Positions 47,583 to 57,414 of a DNA stretch of 64,000 nt are shown piece after piece. Both the position numbers and the translations under genes were made by a program. The stretch's first letter is position 1, and each line of letters begins with the position of its first letter. This DNA is from an uncultured Litoreibacter sp. (GTDB lineage Bacteria; Pseudomonadota; Alphaproteobacteria; Rhodobacterales; Rhodobacteraceae): contig CANNGL010000001.1 in assembly GCA_947504205.1 (NCBI GenBank), positions 682,001-746,000 of the forward strand, in the 5' to 3' direction. The notes below the pieces were generated by a model. It did not search any database and was not told the DNA's origin. It worked only from the letters and a program-made list of their open reading frames with translations.

Positions 47583-50026
47583 GTAATGCCCACGGCCCCG
47601 GCGCGTGCCAGTTCGGGATTCAAGGACATGGGGATATATTCGCCCCGACGCCACAAAACGCCCAGATCATCGTAATGGCGTGACAAAGGATGGCCAGATT
47701 GACCGGTGGATATGATGAAGAGAGAGCTGTCGGGATCAGCAAAGTCGTAGACGCCACGGAAGCCAGCCGCATGTACGTTCAGAAACGGATCCTCGCCCGT
47801 TCCCGAGGTCCTACCGCGCATCAGGGTATTGTCACCGCCAGAGGTCGACTGCCTGATATTCACAAAAGCCGATAGCACGGGAATAGTGCCAAGAACCTGA
47901 TGGTCGTGGGTTGCCTCATGGGCATCGCCCCAACGCCAGCTTTCGATATTCGGTCCGTATTTTTCGGTCAGAAAGACAAGCGCATCGTCCAAGGCAAACC
48001 GGGACATATCCGTGCAGGTTTCTTCAGGCGCGGATTGAACGACATCGCACCAGACCCCGGCGCCGCTTGCGTTGCGGAACACGCGTTCAATGAAAATCGG
48101 CTCGACATGGGTGAACTCGGTGTGAAGTGGGCCAAGTTCGTCGCGGATCAGACGGGTCTGCAAGGCGCGCAACCATGCTGCGTAGATTAGCGGCTCAGGC
48201 AGATGCTCAGACATCTCGCCATTCCACTGCGCCATGAGTTCCAATGCGCGCTGGCGTTTCCGGTCGGGTGAACCTTCGGGCGCCGCTTCTCCGGTGAACC
48301 AAAGATCGCCAGCCACCAATGGTAGCAGCGCTCGCGCCGTAAAGCTGACAGTATCCAATTGCGCTTCGACGAAGCTGTCACGTGTATGAACCTGGCGATT
48401 GAGCATTAAGCGGCGCCAGCGCTGAACCCTCTGCGTGTCGCCATATGTAAAGCTGACATGGTTTGGAAAGGGACGCGACAGCGTCTTGTTATTGGTATTT
48501 CCTACAATTCCGGTCTTGGGCGCGCGAAACTCAGGATTCGAAGCGTAGGGCATGACGCCTTGCCAACGGTTCTGCGCCAGCCACCCCGGGGCAGGGATGC
48601 GGCCTTCGCTTTGGTGTGCAACATTGCGACGCGGGACATTCCCAATGGTTTTGAGCGCGATCCGATCTTGATCCGCGATTGTCAGGTTCTGCGCTGGAGC
48701 GACGTAGTCTTTAGCGGCCTCTATTATCTCGCCCAAAGACTGAGACCGATTTATCGCCAGCGCGGCTTGCATCGAGGTGTTGCGATCCGTCAGCGCAGTC
48801 CATGACAACGCCGTAACGTGCCCCGGCGGTGTGATCGTGCCTAGCTTATAATGCTCGCCTGGCAGAACCGGTCCGTTATCGGTCCATTGAAGCTGGATTG
48901 TAACCGGATTTGCGTCCTTGACCTCAATAATAGACTGACGTGAGCGGAAAGGTTTAAATCCATCCGGGGTCAGATACTCATTTGAGTTTTCGGGGTTCAA
49001 TCTTTCGATGAAGACATCTTGGTCATCCACATAGGCCGTGGTGAGCCCCCAACCTGTACGGTCGGAGCGTCCGCTAAGGACAACAGGCATCCCCGGAATT
49101 GTGCCGCCAATAACGCCGCCGCTTTCCAGTTCGAGGCGTGCCAAATACCAGATGGATGGCGCAGACAGTCCCAAATGCGGATCGTTTGCCAGAAGCGTAC
49201 CTCCTGCCGCGGATCGGTCTGGTGCGGCGGCAAAGGCGTTTGACGCCCCCGCCAATTTTCGACGCGGAAACGGCGACAGTGGATCATCTATGAAGGGCGC
49301 GCCTTCGGCATATCGGGGAATGTTGGTGTCCGGAAACAAAGCCGCGTAATCAAGCTGTGCAACACCATTGCCTGGCGCATCCGGAAGAATGTCCATTACA
49401 CGCTCCGGTGGCAGGATCAGCGATGTTCTCGCCCGGATAACTTCTTCCTCAAGATGACCGCTGAGTTGCAACGCCATGATGTTAAGGACCGCGAGACTGT
49501 CTGCGGGCTGCCACGGTGCGATTGCGTTGGAGAACAGGAACAGTTCTGGTGCCCCACGCCCTAGGGCTCCCTGATTGACTTGCCGCAACCACGCATTGAC
49601 GCCCTCTGCATAAGCATTGAGCGCGCCAAGCGTTATCTCATCTTGAGCCGAAACCGAGCGTTGCGCATGACCGTAGAGATCAAGACGCCTCAGCAATTTG
49701 TCGATCGGCAGGGTTCTTTCTCCAAACAACTCAGACAAGCGACCTTGTGCGGTGCGCCGGAGCATTGTCATTTGCCACAGACGATCCTGAGCGTGCGCAA
49801 ATCCCAGGCCGAAATAGACATCTTCGTCCGATTGCCCAAAAATATGAGGCAGGTTGGAATTGTTTCGCACGATTTCGACAGGCTCGGTGATCCCATCGAC
49901 CTGGTGCGTTGCAGAATAGTCAGGCAGGGACCGTGAAGCGAAATAATAAACCAACACCAAGACAAACGCCGTCAAGCAGGCCAGAACCAGAAAGAGCCGC
50001 AATGACCAGCGGAAGACTGTGCTCAT
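47561..50026 (-). CDS. Penicillin acylase (amidase) family N-terminal nucleophile hydrolase
   Basis: 821 residues. An N-terminal hydrophobic segment (about 8-30) exports or anchors it in the periplasm. 'IVRNNSNLPHIFGQSDEDVYFGLGFAHAQDRLWQM' opens the alpha chain; self-cleavage should occur before Ser262 in GASNAFA, making Ser262 the nucleophile of the beta chain. Later blocks ('LANDPHLGLSAPSIWY', 'GTIPGMPVVLSGRSDRTGWGLT') complete the pattern. The family includes penicillin G, glutaryl and acyl-homoserine-lactone acylases; the large bulky-lipid-type length and 'IWYLARL' leave quorum-signal degradation possible but undecided. Confidence 0.88.
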   Translation of the reverse strand: MSTVFRWSLRLFLVLACLTAFVLVLVYYFASRSLPDYSATHQVDGITEPVEIVRNNSNLPHIFGQSDEDVYFGLGFAHAQDRLWQMTMLRRTAQGRLSELFGERTLPIDKLLRRLDLYGHAQRSVSAQDEITLGALNAYAEGVNAWLRQVNQGALGRGAPELFLFSNAIAPWQPADSLAVLNIMALQLSGHLEEEVIRARTSLILPPERVMDILPDAPGNGVAQLDYAALFPDTNIPRYAEGAPFIDDPLSPFPRRKLAGASNAFAAAPDRSAAGGTLLANDPHLGLSAPSIWYLARLELESGGVIGGTIPGMPVVLSGRSDRTGWGLTTAYVDDQDVFIERLNPENSNEYLTPDGFKPFRSRQSIIEVKDANPVTIQLQWTDNGPVLPGEHYKLGTITPPGHVTALSWTALTDRNTSMQAALAINRSQSLGEIIEAAKDYVAPAQNLTIADQDRIALKTIGNVPRRNVAHQSEGRIPAPGWLAQNRWQGVMPYASNPEFRAPKTGIVGNTNNKTLSRPFPNHVSFTYGDTQRVQRWRRLMLNRQVHTRDSFVEAQLDTVSFTARALLPLVAGDLWFTGEAAPEGSPDRKRQRALELMAQWNGEMSEHLPEPLIYAAWLRALQTRLIRDELGPLHTEFTHVEPIFIERVFRNASGAGVWCDVVQSAPEETCTDMSRFALDDALVFLTEKYGPNIESWRWGDAHEATHDHQVLGTIPVLSAFVNIRQSTSGGDNTLMRGRTSGTGEDPFLNVHAAGFRGVYDFADPDSSLFIISTGQSGHPLSRHYDDLGVLWRRGEYIPMSLNPELARAGAVGITQLVPAP

Positions 50027-50107
50027 GAGGGAAGCTCGCTATTGACGCCTTGAACGGTGTCGTTACATCGGATGTTGAGCATAATCAAATGGATCGGAGA
50101 ATGCCTT

Positions 50108-50983
50108 ATGGCAAAAGTGAGTTTTCTTGGGCTTGGCGTCATGGGTTACCCGATGGCAGGGCATCTGGTCAAAGCCGGCCACGAGGTGACGGTCTATAAC
50201 CGCTCATCCGAAAAAGCGAAATCATGGACGGAGGAGTTCGGCGGAACTTCAGCGTCAACACCGCGCGAGGCGGCTGGAGGCGCTGATTTTGTCATGGCCT
50301 GCGTCGGCAATGATGATGATCTGCGCTCGGTTGTGCTGGGCGACGATGGCGCGCTGGCTGGCATGGGGGCAGGCAGCGTCTTTGTCGATCACACCACAGT
50401 ATCTGCGCAGGTCACGCGCGAACTTTATGGCGCTGCGGATGCCGCACAGGTCAGTTTCGTGGACGCACCTGTTTCTGGCGGGCAGGCCGGGGCTGAAAAC
50501 GGACAGCTGGTTGTGATGTGTGGCGGCGATCAAGGCGCTTATGATCGGGCTGAACCGGTAATCGACGCCTACTCAAAGCTGTGCAAGCGGCTCGGAGAAA
50601 GTGGTGCTGGCCAGTTAACCAAGATGGTCAACCAGATCTGTATCGCCGGGTTGGTACAAGGTCTGTCCGAGGGGCTCCATTTTGCAGAGAAAGCCGGGTT
50701 GGACGGGCGCGCGGTCGTCGATGTGATCGGCGGAGGGGCAGCAGGTTCGTGGCAGATGGTCAACCGCTATGAAACCATGATCGATGACGAATTCGAGCAC
50801 GGATTTGCCGTGGACTGGATGCGTAAAGACTTGGGAATCTGCCTAATGACCGCCAACGAAAATGGTGCAGCGCTGCCAGTCACAGCGCTTGTGGATCAGT
50901 TTTACAAGGAAGTACAAAAAATGGGCGGCGGACGCTGGGACACATCCTCCCTGATCGCACGGTTGAGAAAGCTTGACGGATAG
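50108..50983 (+). CDS. NAD(P)-dependent beta-hydroxyacid dehydrogenase (3-hydroxyisobutyrate dehydrogenase family)
   Basis: 291 residues. Rossmann motif FLGLGVMGYPMAGHLVKAGHEVTVYNR, substrate loop 'VDAPVSGGQAGAENGQLVVMCGG', and catalytic Lys region 'LTKMVNQICIAGLVQGLSEGLHFAEKAGLD'. Related to HIBADH, tartronate semialdehyde reductase and GHB dehydrogenases. The ATG at 50108 (MAKVSFLG) with GGAGA upstream puts the nucleotide-binding motif at residue 6, as usual, so the upstream ATG at 50057 is rejected. Divergent from the acylase gene. Confidence 0.88.
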   Translation: MAKVSFLGLGVMGYPMAGHLVKAGHEVTVYNRSSEKAKSWTEEFGGTSASTPREAAGGADFVMACVGNDDDLRSVVLGDDGALAGMGAGSVFVDHTTVSAQVTRELYGAADAAQVSFVDAPVSGGQAGAENGQLVVMCGGDQGAYDRAEPVIDAYSKLCKRLGESGAGQLTKMVNQICIAGLVQGLSEGLHFAEKAGLDGRAVVDVIGGGAAGSWQMVNRYETMIDDEFEHGFAVDWMRKDLGICLMTANENGAALPVTALVDQFYKEVQKMGGGRWDTSSLIARLRKLDG

Positions 50984-51098
50984 GGTGACCTAGAGCGGTC
51001 AGCTTGAACATCAGCCGAAGATCCGAATACCTCCAACGCCTTGGAAGCATTTTAGACGGTCCTCGAAAGACGCGGTTTTACCATCCAATCGAGCCACC

Positions 51099-51515
51099 TT
51101 AGTCGTCTCGCCCGGGTTCAGTTGGATCGCTGGAGAACAGCGCAATCTTGTTGCCTTGAGGGTCGCGAAGGTAAGCGACGAAGAAATGGGGTCCATATGA
51201 CGCGCGGAAACCCGGCTGGCCTTCGTCAACGCCGCCTGCAGATAGCGCTGCAGCGTGAAGGTCACGCACTTGGCTTTGGCTGCGCGCCTCAAACGCTATC
51301 ATAGCACCATTTCCAGCCGAGGCCGCACGTCCATCGAAGGTCGGCTTTACGTAGAAATCCGGCTGAATGGGCATTTTTCCGGGCGCGACGGGCAGGGTGT
51401 AACTCAAGCCTTCGCTTCCTTCTTCCATGGCGTAGCCCAAGGCAGGCAGAAAGGCGGAGTAAAACCGCTTTGCAGCAGCCATGTCATCGGCACCAACGGT
51501 AACATAAGCAATCAT
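51099..51515 (-). CDS. Glyoxalase/VOC-superfamily protein
   Basis: 138 residues. 'MIAYVTVGADDMAAAKRFYSAFLPALGY' and 'GPHFFVAYLRDPQGNKIALF' form the two halves of a VOC domain, closest to the lactoylglutathione-lyase-like group lacking an obvious partner gene. The start at 51515 follows AAAAAAGGGTAGC; the longer frame to 51575 adds 20 residues without the fold. Substrate unknown. Confidence 0.8.
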   Translation of the reverse strand: MIAYVTVGADDMAAAKRFYSAFLPALGYAMEEGSEGLSYTLPVAPGKMPIQPDFYVKPTFDGRAASAGNGAMIAFEARSQSQVRDLHAAALSAGGVDEGQPGFRASYGPHFFVAYLRDPQGNKIALFSSDPTEPGRDD

Positions 51516-51610
51516 GCCGCTACCCTTTTTTGGGAGATTCAAGAATTGCCGCGAAAACACATCCCGGACTGCCAAGCCGCCGTCATCGACGGCTTAGCAA
51601 GATGCGTCCG

Positions 51611-52168
51611 TTAAGGAATGATGCGGGTGTATTTATTGCCCTCGACCGAAGCCCCGGCAATTAGCCCGGCCTGGCCAAAGACCAATGCCACCACGGGGGT
51701 CAGGGCGGTCGTCGTATCGACGCCAAGTTGACCAGCGTCAGTTTGAACGGTCACGCGCGCATCGGCCCCTGCGACCCAGCCCGGAGACCGACGGAAATCG
51801 TTCAACGCCTCTTGCGTCATGAAGAACAAGGCGTGAGCATATTGTTGCACGCCGAGTTGCAGACCAAAGCTCGCGCCCGCCACGGAGTAGTAGTCAACTG
51901 TTGCATCGTTGATCCGCAAGGCGCCGCGCCCGTAGGAGCCGCCCAATGTAATCAAACCGGCCTCCGAAACCAGCGGCATCATTAGAATGCCGGCAGCTTT
52001 TGCGGCAAGATCGGCAGATCCATCAACGTTCGCATACATGAAATTGAAGGCTTCATCGACGCGCGCATCGATCTTGGCCGATCCCGGACTCCCAATGCCA
52101 TTTCCGCAAGCGGTCAAAAAGGATGCGCCGGATAACGCCAGCATATGCCGACGGGAAAACTGTGTCAT
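51611..52168 (-). CDS. SYLF-domain (YSC84-like) lipoprotein
   Basis: 185 residues. The N-terminus has both a twin-Arg-like start (FSRRHMLALSG) and a lipobox ending at C21 (FLTACG), so it is probably a Tat-exported lipoprotein. The mature domain, 'AKAAGILMMPLVSEAGLITLGGSYGRGALRIN', '...YSVAGASFGLQLGVQQYAHALFFMTQEALNDFRRS' and 'GLIAGASVEGNKYTRI', matches the SYLF lipid-binding domain (phosphoinositide binding in eukaryotes; role in bacteria unclear). Confidence 0.84.
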   Translation of the reverse strand: MTQFSRRHMLALSGASFLTACGNGIGSPGSAKIDARVDEAFNFMYANVDGSADLAAKAAGILMMPLVSEAGLITLGGSYGRGALRINDATVDYYSVAGASFGLQLGVQQYAHALFFMTQEALNDFRRSPGWVAGADARVTVQTDAGQLGVDTTTALTPVVALVFGQAGLIAGASVEGNKYTRIIP

Positions 52169-52263
52169 GGTATCGCCTGTGCTCTGTTATGCCCCTTTTA
52201 CCGAGGCTTGGGCGGACTATACGCCTTTTTCAGGCGAGTGTCACGTCACAACACCAGGCAAGC

Positions 52264-53277
52264 CTAGCCATTCAGAAGTTCTGCCACGCGGGGTGCGAAA
52301 TAAGTCAGAATCCCATCACAGCCTGCGCGTTTGAACGCGATCAGGCTTTCCAGCATGACTTGCGTGTCGTCGATCCAGCCGTTTGCTCCGGCCCCCATGA
52401 TCATCGCGTACTCGCCTGACACTTGGTAAGCATATGTTGGTGCTCCAAACTGATCTTTGACACGTCTGCAGATGTCGAGATATGGCAAGCCAGGTTTGAC
52501 CATGACCATATCGGCCCCTTCCTGAAGATCGCGGGCGACCAACCGCAGGGCTTCATCGGAATTGGCAGGGTTCATCTGATAGGTCTTCTTATCACCGACC
52601 AACGCACCGGACGCGCCCACCGCGTCACGAAATGGTCCATAAAAACCCGACGCATATTTGGCGGCGTAGCTCATGATAGCCGTATCTTTGTGACCCTCGA
52701 CCTCAAGCGCGTTTCTGATGGCGCCTATCCTGCCATCCATCATATCAGAGGGTCCCAGAATATCAGCGCCAGCTTCCGCTTGCGCCAGCGCCATTTTCAC
52801 CAAGGCTTCGACCGTCTCGTCGTTGAGGATTGCACCGTCGCGCACGACCCCGTCATGGCCGTTGGCGTTGTAAGGGTCCAACGCCACATCGGTCATTATG
52901 GCAATCTCTATTCCCGCATCTCGGATTGCGGAGATGCACCGGTTCGACAGATTGTCAGTGCTCCATGCCTCTTCGCAAAGTTCCGTCTTCAGAGACGGGT
53001 CGATATAGGGGAATATACATATTGCGGGAATTCCGAGCGATGCTGCTTGAGTTGCTGCTTGGACAACCCGGTCGATGGTAAGGCGCTCAACACCCGGCAT
53101 GGACGGAATAGATTGCGTCGCATCGCTGCCCTCCATCACAAAAACTGGCCAAATCAGATCGTCCACACCGATTGTATTTTCCTGCGCCAAAGCGCGCAGT
53201 TGCGCCGTGCGACGCAGACGTCGAAGGCGGGCAATTGGGGTAGGCGCAACAAGTGGTGTCATTTCTGGCTCAATCAT
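52264..53277 (-). CDS. hemB: Delta-aminolevulinic acid dehydratase (porphobilinogen synthase)
   Basis: 337 residues. Both Schiff-base lysine contexts are present ('SYAAKYASGFYGPFRDA' and 'MVKPGLPYLD'). In the metal segment the zinc enzymes' Cys triad is replaced by Asp/Ala (DVALDPYNANGHDG), so this is the Mg-dependent, alphaproteobacterial type; 'CEEAWSTDNLSNR' is also typical. Makes porphobilinogen for haem, bacteriochlorophyll and cobalamin. The start could be 53277 or the ATG five codons later. Confidence 0.94.
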   Translation of the reverse strand: MIEPEMTPLVAPTPIARLRRLRRTAQLRALAQENTIGVDDLIWPVFVMEGSDATQSIPSMPGVERLTIDRVVQAATQAASLGIPAICIFPYIDPSLKTELCEEAWSTDNLSNRCISAIRDAGIEIAIMTDVALDPYNANGHDGVVRDGAILNDETVEALVKMALAQAEAGADILGPSDMMDGRIGAIRNALEVEGHKDTAIMSYAAKYASGFYGPFRDAVGASGALVGDKKTYQMNPANSDEALRLVARDLQEGADMVMVKPGLPYLDICRRVKDQFGAPTYAYQVSGEYAMIMGAGANGWIDDTQVMLESLIAFKRAGCDGILTYFAPRVAELLNG

Positions 53278-53395
53278 GGCTTGGTGTTTTGACCGTCATA
53301 AAGTGGTGCCACGGTTGCCTGACATTCTCAAGTGTGGCATTTGCCCAAAGTCGACCGCTGAAGGTCACACCCACTCACGACGAAGGCCGAAAAAC

Positions 53396-53917
53396 TTGGA
53401 TTGGTATTCCACCGCATTTGAGCTGATCGATTTGCGCTCGTTCTCGAACCTGTGGTTCTGGATCATGCTTGCCGTAATCTGGTCAACAGCCAGTCATTTC
53501 GTCTTGGGTGTGCCTTATGATCTGGTCGTCCGAGCCGCCCGAAACGGTGGGCAGGCCGAGCAGGACATGATTGATCTAGTGCGCATCAATGCTGGCCGGT
53601 TGATCTATATTGCGGATGTGGCAGGCAGTTGGCTGATCGCAATCGGTTTTTGTCTGATCTCGAGCTTGGTTCTCATGGGGTTTGCTTATGGCGTCGAGTT
53701 CTGCCAGGCTGTCGTGCTGATTTTTGCGCCAATGATGATCGTGTTCGTCCTGACCGTACGTCGTGCGCGCACAATTGTTGGCCTGCCCGGGGCCGAAACC
53801 CGCAAAGCGCTTCGGGGTCATCGCCTGATCGTGCAGGTGATTGGTATGATTTCGATCCTGATCACCTCTATGTGGGGCATGTTCTATAGTCTCTCAGTGG
53901 GCGTTTTGGGAAGTTGA
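53396..53917 (+). CDS. Membrane protein annotated in Rhodobacteraceae as 'component of SufBCD complex'
   Basis: 173 residues with four membrane helices (about 15-35, 65-88, 92-112, 145-165). The opening LDWYSTAFELIDLRSFSNLWFWIMLAVIWSTASHFVLGVPYD is characteristic of this family; its real function is unknown despite the inherited name. No ATG or GTG fits; a TTG at 53396 with GAAGG upstream matches the family's usual first residue before DWYS. The long frame from 53075 runs antisense through hemB and is rejected. Confidence 0.72.
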   Translation: MDWYSTAFELIDLRSFSNLWFWIMLAVIWSTASHFVLGVPYDLVVRAARNGGQAEQDMIDLVRINAGRLIYIADVAGSWLIAIGFCLISSLVLMGFAYGVEFCQAVVLIFAPMMIVFVLTVRRARTIVGLPGAETRKALRGHRLIVQVIGMISILITSMWGMFYSLSVGVLGS

Positions 53918-53948
53918 CCTTCGTGCCAGTCAGCGTAGATCAGCATCC

Positions 53949-56900
53949 ATGACAAGTTCATCCCACATCACTGTCAGCGGTGCGCCGGAAGGGTTTGACG
54001 CTCGGCTGGTCGTGCAGGAGCTTGAGCGTGCTAATGGTCCGGTCATCCATGTGGCCCGCGACGACAAACGCCTTGCTGCCATGCGCGCAGGCCTCGCATT
54101 CTTTGCGCCAAATGTGCCAATTCTGAATTTTCCAGCGTGGGATTGTCTGCCTTATGACCGCGTGTCGCCCAATGCCGATGTGGCGGCGATGCGTATGGCC
54201 ACACTGGCTGCGTTGGTGCAGGGGGTGCCGGGGCCCTTCGTGTTGCTGACGACGCTGGCCGCCGCCACGCAGAAGATCCCCGCGGGCAGTTTGTTAAAGG
54301 ACGCTTCCTTCTCGGCAACGGTTGGTCAGCAGATAGATGAAAGAGCCCTGCGCACATTTCTGGCGCGCATGGGCTTCTCGCAAAGCCCAACCGTGATGGA
54401 GCCGGGTGACTATGCGGTGCGGGGCGGGATCATCGACATTTATCCGCCTGGCGAGACAGGCCCGGTCCGGCTTGATCTCTTTGGTGATGTGCTGGATGGC
54501 GCCCGCCGGTTCGATCCAGCTACGCAGCGCACCATCGAGAAGCTGGGAGAGGTCGAGCTGGCGCCGGTATCGGAGGTTATTCTGGATGATGCGGCCATCA
54601 CCCGGTTCCGCCAGAACTATCGGATAGAGTTTGGCGCCGCGGGGACAGATGATCCTCTTTACGAGGCTGTTAGTGCAGGGCGCAAGCATCAGGGGATGGA
54701 ACATTGGTTGCCATTCTTTCACGAACGGCTTGAGACGATCTTTGATTATCTACCAGACGCTCCTGTACTGCTTGATGATCAACTTGCGGCTGCTCGCATA
54801 AGCCGGTGGGAGGGGATCGCCGACCAATATGACAACCGTATCGAAGCGATGAAATCCAAGTCGCGAATAGACACGGTTTACAAGCCGGTTCCGCCAGAGG
54901 CGCTCTACCTTGATGACGCAGCGTTCGAAACCTCGGTAGCAGAACATCGGGTTCTCAACCTCATAAGCCTTCCACAGGCTACCGGTCCGGGCGTGATCGA
55001 CGCGGGAGGGCGTGTTGGTCGCAACTTCGCACCGGAGCGCCAATCTGATGGCGTCAACGTTTTCGAAGCATTGGCCGACCACATTCGTGATCAGTTGAAA
55101 ACACGTTCCGTTGTCGTCGCCAGCTTTTCTGATGGCGCACGGGAACGTCTGTCTGGTTTGCTGGAAGATCAGGACTTGCACGGTGCGCGTGATGTAGACG
55201 ACATCCGAGCGCTGGAGGAGGGTCGCGTCCACCTAACTGTTTGGCCATTGGAGGAAGGGTTCACCGCGCTCGGTCTGGCCGTGATTTCGGAACAAGATGT
55301 GCTGGGCGACCGCCTTGTCCGAGGTGCACGCAAGCGGAAGCGGGCTGAGAATTTCCTGACGGAGGCACAATCTCTATCGCAGGGCGATCTTGTGGTTCAC
55401 GTAGATCACGGGATCGGGCGCTTCATGGGTCTTGAGACAGTGACAGCCGCCGGTGCACCTCACGAGTGCATCCTGTTGGAATATGCGGGCGGGGACAGGC
55501 TGTTTCTACCTGTCGAGAATATCGAACTTCTGTCACGCTACGGGCACGAGGAAGGGCTTCTCGACAAATTGGGCGGTGGCGCGTGGCAAGCCAAGAAAGC
55601 CCGACTGAAAGAGCGCATTCGCGAGATGGCAGAGCGGTTGATCCGTGTTGCCGCTGAACGAGAGTTGCGTAAAGCACCGATAGTCGAGCCGCCACAGGAT
55701 ATGTGGGAGGCGTTTTGTGCTCGTTTCCCTTATGACGAAACCGAAGATCAGTTGACCACGATCGAGGCTGTTCTGGATGATCTCGGACGTGGTCGTCCGA
55801 TGGACCGGCTGGTTTGCGGTGATGTCGGCTTTGGAAAGACCGAAGTTGCGATGCGCGCAGCATTCGTGGCGGCGGCCCAAGGGCTCCAGGTGGCCGTGGT
55901 GGCGCCAACCACCTTGCTCAGTCGGCAACATACCAACTCATTCAAAGAGAGATTTCGCGGATTTCCGATGAAGGTGCGCCAATTGTCTCGATTTGTGGGT
56001 GCCAAGGAAGCGGCCCTGACACGCGCAGAGATCAGCGAAGGAACCGCAGATATCGTCATCGGCACCCATGCGCTCTTATCCAAACAAGTGCGCTTCAAAA
56101 ATCTCGGGCTGCTTATTGTCGATGAAGAACAACATTTTGGGGTACAGCACAAAGAGCGTTTGAAGCAGATGCGCTCGGATATTCACGTGCTGACGCTGTC
56201 GGCGACGCCGATCCCTAGGACATTGCAACTCTCTCTGTCTGGCGTACGTGAGTTGTCGATCATAGGAACACCTCCTGTTGATCGCTTGGCTATCCGAACC
56301 TATGTCAGCGAATTTGATGCGGTCACGATCCGCGAGGCGCTGTTGCGAGAACACTACCGCGGCGGTCAAAGCTTCTATGTGGTGCCCCGCGTCTCGGATC
56401 TGCCCGAGATCGAAGAATTCCTGAAAACCCAAGTGCCCGAGGTGTCTTATATCGTGGCTCACGGACAGATGGCCCCGGGTGAGTTGGACACGCGTATGAA
56501 CGCATTTTACGACGGCAAATATGATGTGCTTCTGGCAACCACGATCGTTGAGTCAGGCATTGATATTCCAACCGCCAACACAATGATTGTTCACCGGGCA
56601 GACATGTTTGGCTTGTCTCAGCTCTATCAAATTCGGGGGCGCGTTGGACGTGCGAAAACCCGGGCTTATGCCTATCTGACCACCAAACCTCGCGCCAAGC
56701 TGACCGCAACGGCTGAGAAAAGACTGCGAGTTCTGGGGTCCATCGACAGCCTTGGGGCCGGTTTCAATATCGCCAGTCAGGACCTCGATATTCGCGGTGC
56801 CGGAAACGTTCTTGGGGAAGAGCAGTCGGGCAATGTCCGGGAGGTCGGCTACGAACTGTATCAATCCATGCTCGAAGAGGCGATTGCCAAGATACGATCC

Positions 56901-57398
56901 GGGCAGATCGACATGGTGGAGGACGATGATCAATGGGCGCCGACGATCAACCTGGGCGTGCCGGTTCTGATCCCTGAGACCTATGTCCCGGATCTTGATG
57001 TCCGCTTGGGCCTTTATCGGCGACTGTCTGGCCTGACGACGAAGGTGGAGCTTGAAGGCTTTGCTGCCGAGTTGATTGACCGCTTTGGCAAGCTGCCCAA
57101 AGAAGTTAACACCTTGCTTCTCGTCGTGCGGATCAAAGCGATGTGCAAGCGGGCCGGAATCGCCAAACTCAATGGTGGTGACAAAGGGGCCACCATCGAA
57201 TTCCACAATAACAAATTTGCCAACCCGGCAGGTCTCGTGGATTTCGTAAATGACGAGCGCAATCTGGCGCGGATTAAAGACAACAAGATTGTCGTGCGCC
57301 GCGACTGGAAAAAAGATGCCGACAAGATCAAAGGGGCTTTTGCAATCGCCCGTGATCTGGCCGAGAAAGCCGGCACCTTTAAGCCCAAGGTGAAGTAG
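53949..57398 (+). CDS. mfd: Transcription-repair coupling factor
   Basis: 1149 residues. UvrB-homology region at the N-terminus ('NFPAWDCLPYDRVSPNADV', 'GDYAVRGGIIDIYPPG'), an RNA-polymerase-interacting CarD-like domain (about 475-540: 'QGDLVVHVDHGIGRFMGL', 'LLEYAGGDRLFLPVENIELLSRY'), then a RecG-like translocase: Walker A GDVGFGKTEVA, DEEQ box, 'TLSATPIPRTLQLS', 'ATTIVESGIDIPTANT', 'GRVGRAKTRAYAYL', and the TRCF C-terminal domain. It releases stalled RNA polymerase and recruits UvrA. Full length for the family. Confidence 0.95.
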   Translation: MTSSSHITVSGAPEGFDARLVVQELERANGPVIHVARDDKRLAAMRAGLAFFAPNVPILNFPAWDCLPYDRVSPNADVAAMRMATLAALVQGVPGPFVLLTTLAAATQKIPAGSLLKDASFSATVGQQIDERALRTFLARMGFSQSPTVMEPGDYAVRGGIIDIYPPGETGPVRLDLFGDVLDGARRFDPATQRTIEKLGEVELAPVSEVILDDAAITRFRQNYRIEFGAAGTDDPLYEAVSAGRKHQGMEHWLPFFHERLETIFDYLPDAPVLLDDQLAAARISRWEGIADQYDNRIEAMKSKSRIDTVYKPVPPEALYLDDAAFETSVAEHRVLNLISLPQATGPGVIDAGGRVGRNFAPERQSDGVNVFEALADHIRDQLKTRSVVVASFSDGARERLSGLLEDQDLHGARDVDDIRALEEGRVHLTVWPLEEGFTALGLAVISEQDVLGDRLVRGARKRKRAENFLTEAQSLSQGDLVVHVDHGIGRFMGLETVTAAGAPHECILLEYAGGDRLFLPVENIELLSRYGHEEGLLDKLGGGAWQAKKARLKERIREMAERLIRVAAERELRKAPIVEPPQDMWEAFCARFPYDETEDQLTTIEAVLDDLGRGRPMDRLVCGDVGFGKTEVAMRAAFVAAAQGLQVAVVAPTTLLSRQHTNSFKERFRGFPMKVRQLSRFVGAKEAALTRAEISEGTADIVIGTHALLSKQVRFKNLGLLIVDEEQHFGVQHKERLKQMRSDIHVLTLSATPIPRTLQLSLSGVRELSIIGTPPVDRLAIRTYVSEFDAVTIREALLREHYRGGQSFYVVPRVSDLPEIEEFLKTQVPEVSYIVAHGQMAPGELDTRMNAFYDGKYDVLLATTIVESGIDIPTANTMIVHRADMFGLSQLYQIRGRVGRAKTRAYAYLTTKPRAKLTATAEKRLRVLGSIDSLGAGFNIASQDLDIRGAGNVLGEEQSGNVREVGYELYQSMLEEAIAKIRSGQIDMVEDDDQWAPTINLGVPVLIPETYVPDLDVRLGLYRRLSGLTTKVELEGFAAELIDRFGKLPKEVNTLLLVVRIKAMCKRAGIAKLNGGDKGATIEFHNNKFANPAGLVDFVNDERNLARIKDNKIVVRRDWKKDADKIKGAFAIARDLAEKAGTFKPKVK

Positions 57399-57414
57399 CA
57401 GTCGCGACGCTACT
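57394..57414. terminator. Stem-loop between convergent mfd and the small membrane gene
   Basis: AGTAGC (57394-57399) and GCTACT (57409-57414) enclose a GTCGCGAC self-complementary core. It spans both stop codons; there is no clear T-run on either strand. Confidence 0.35.

Noticed and set aside
53075-53395. Long N-terminal extension of the SufBCD-component frame
   Set aside because: It lies antisense within hemB and is rich in Arg; the family begins at the DWYS segment near 53396.
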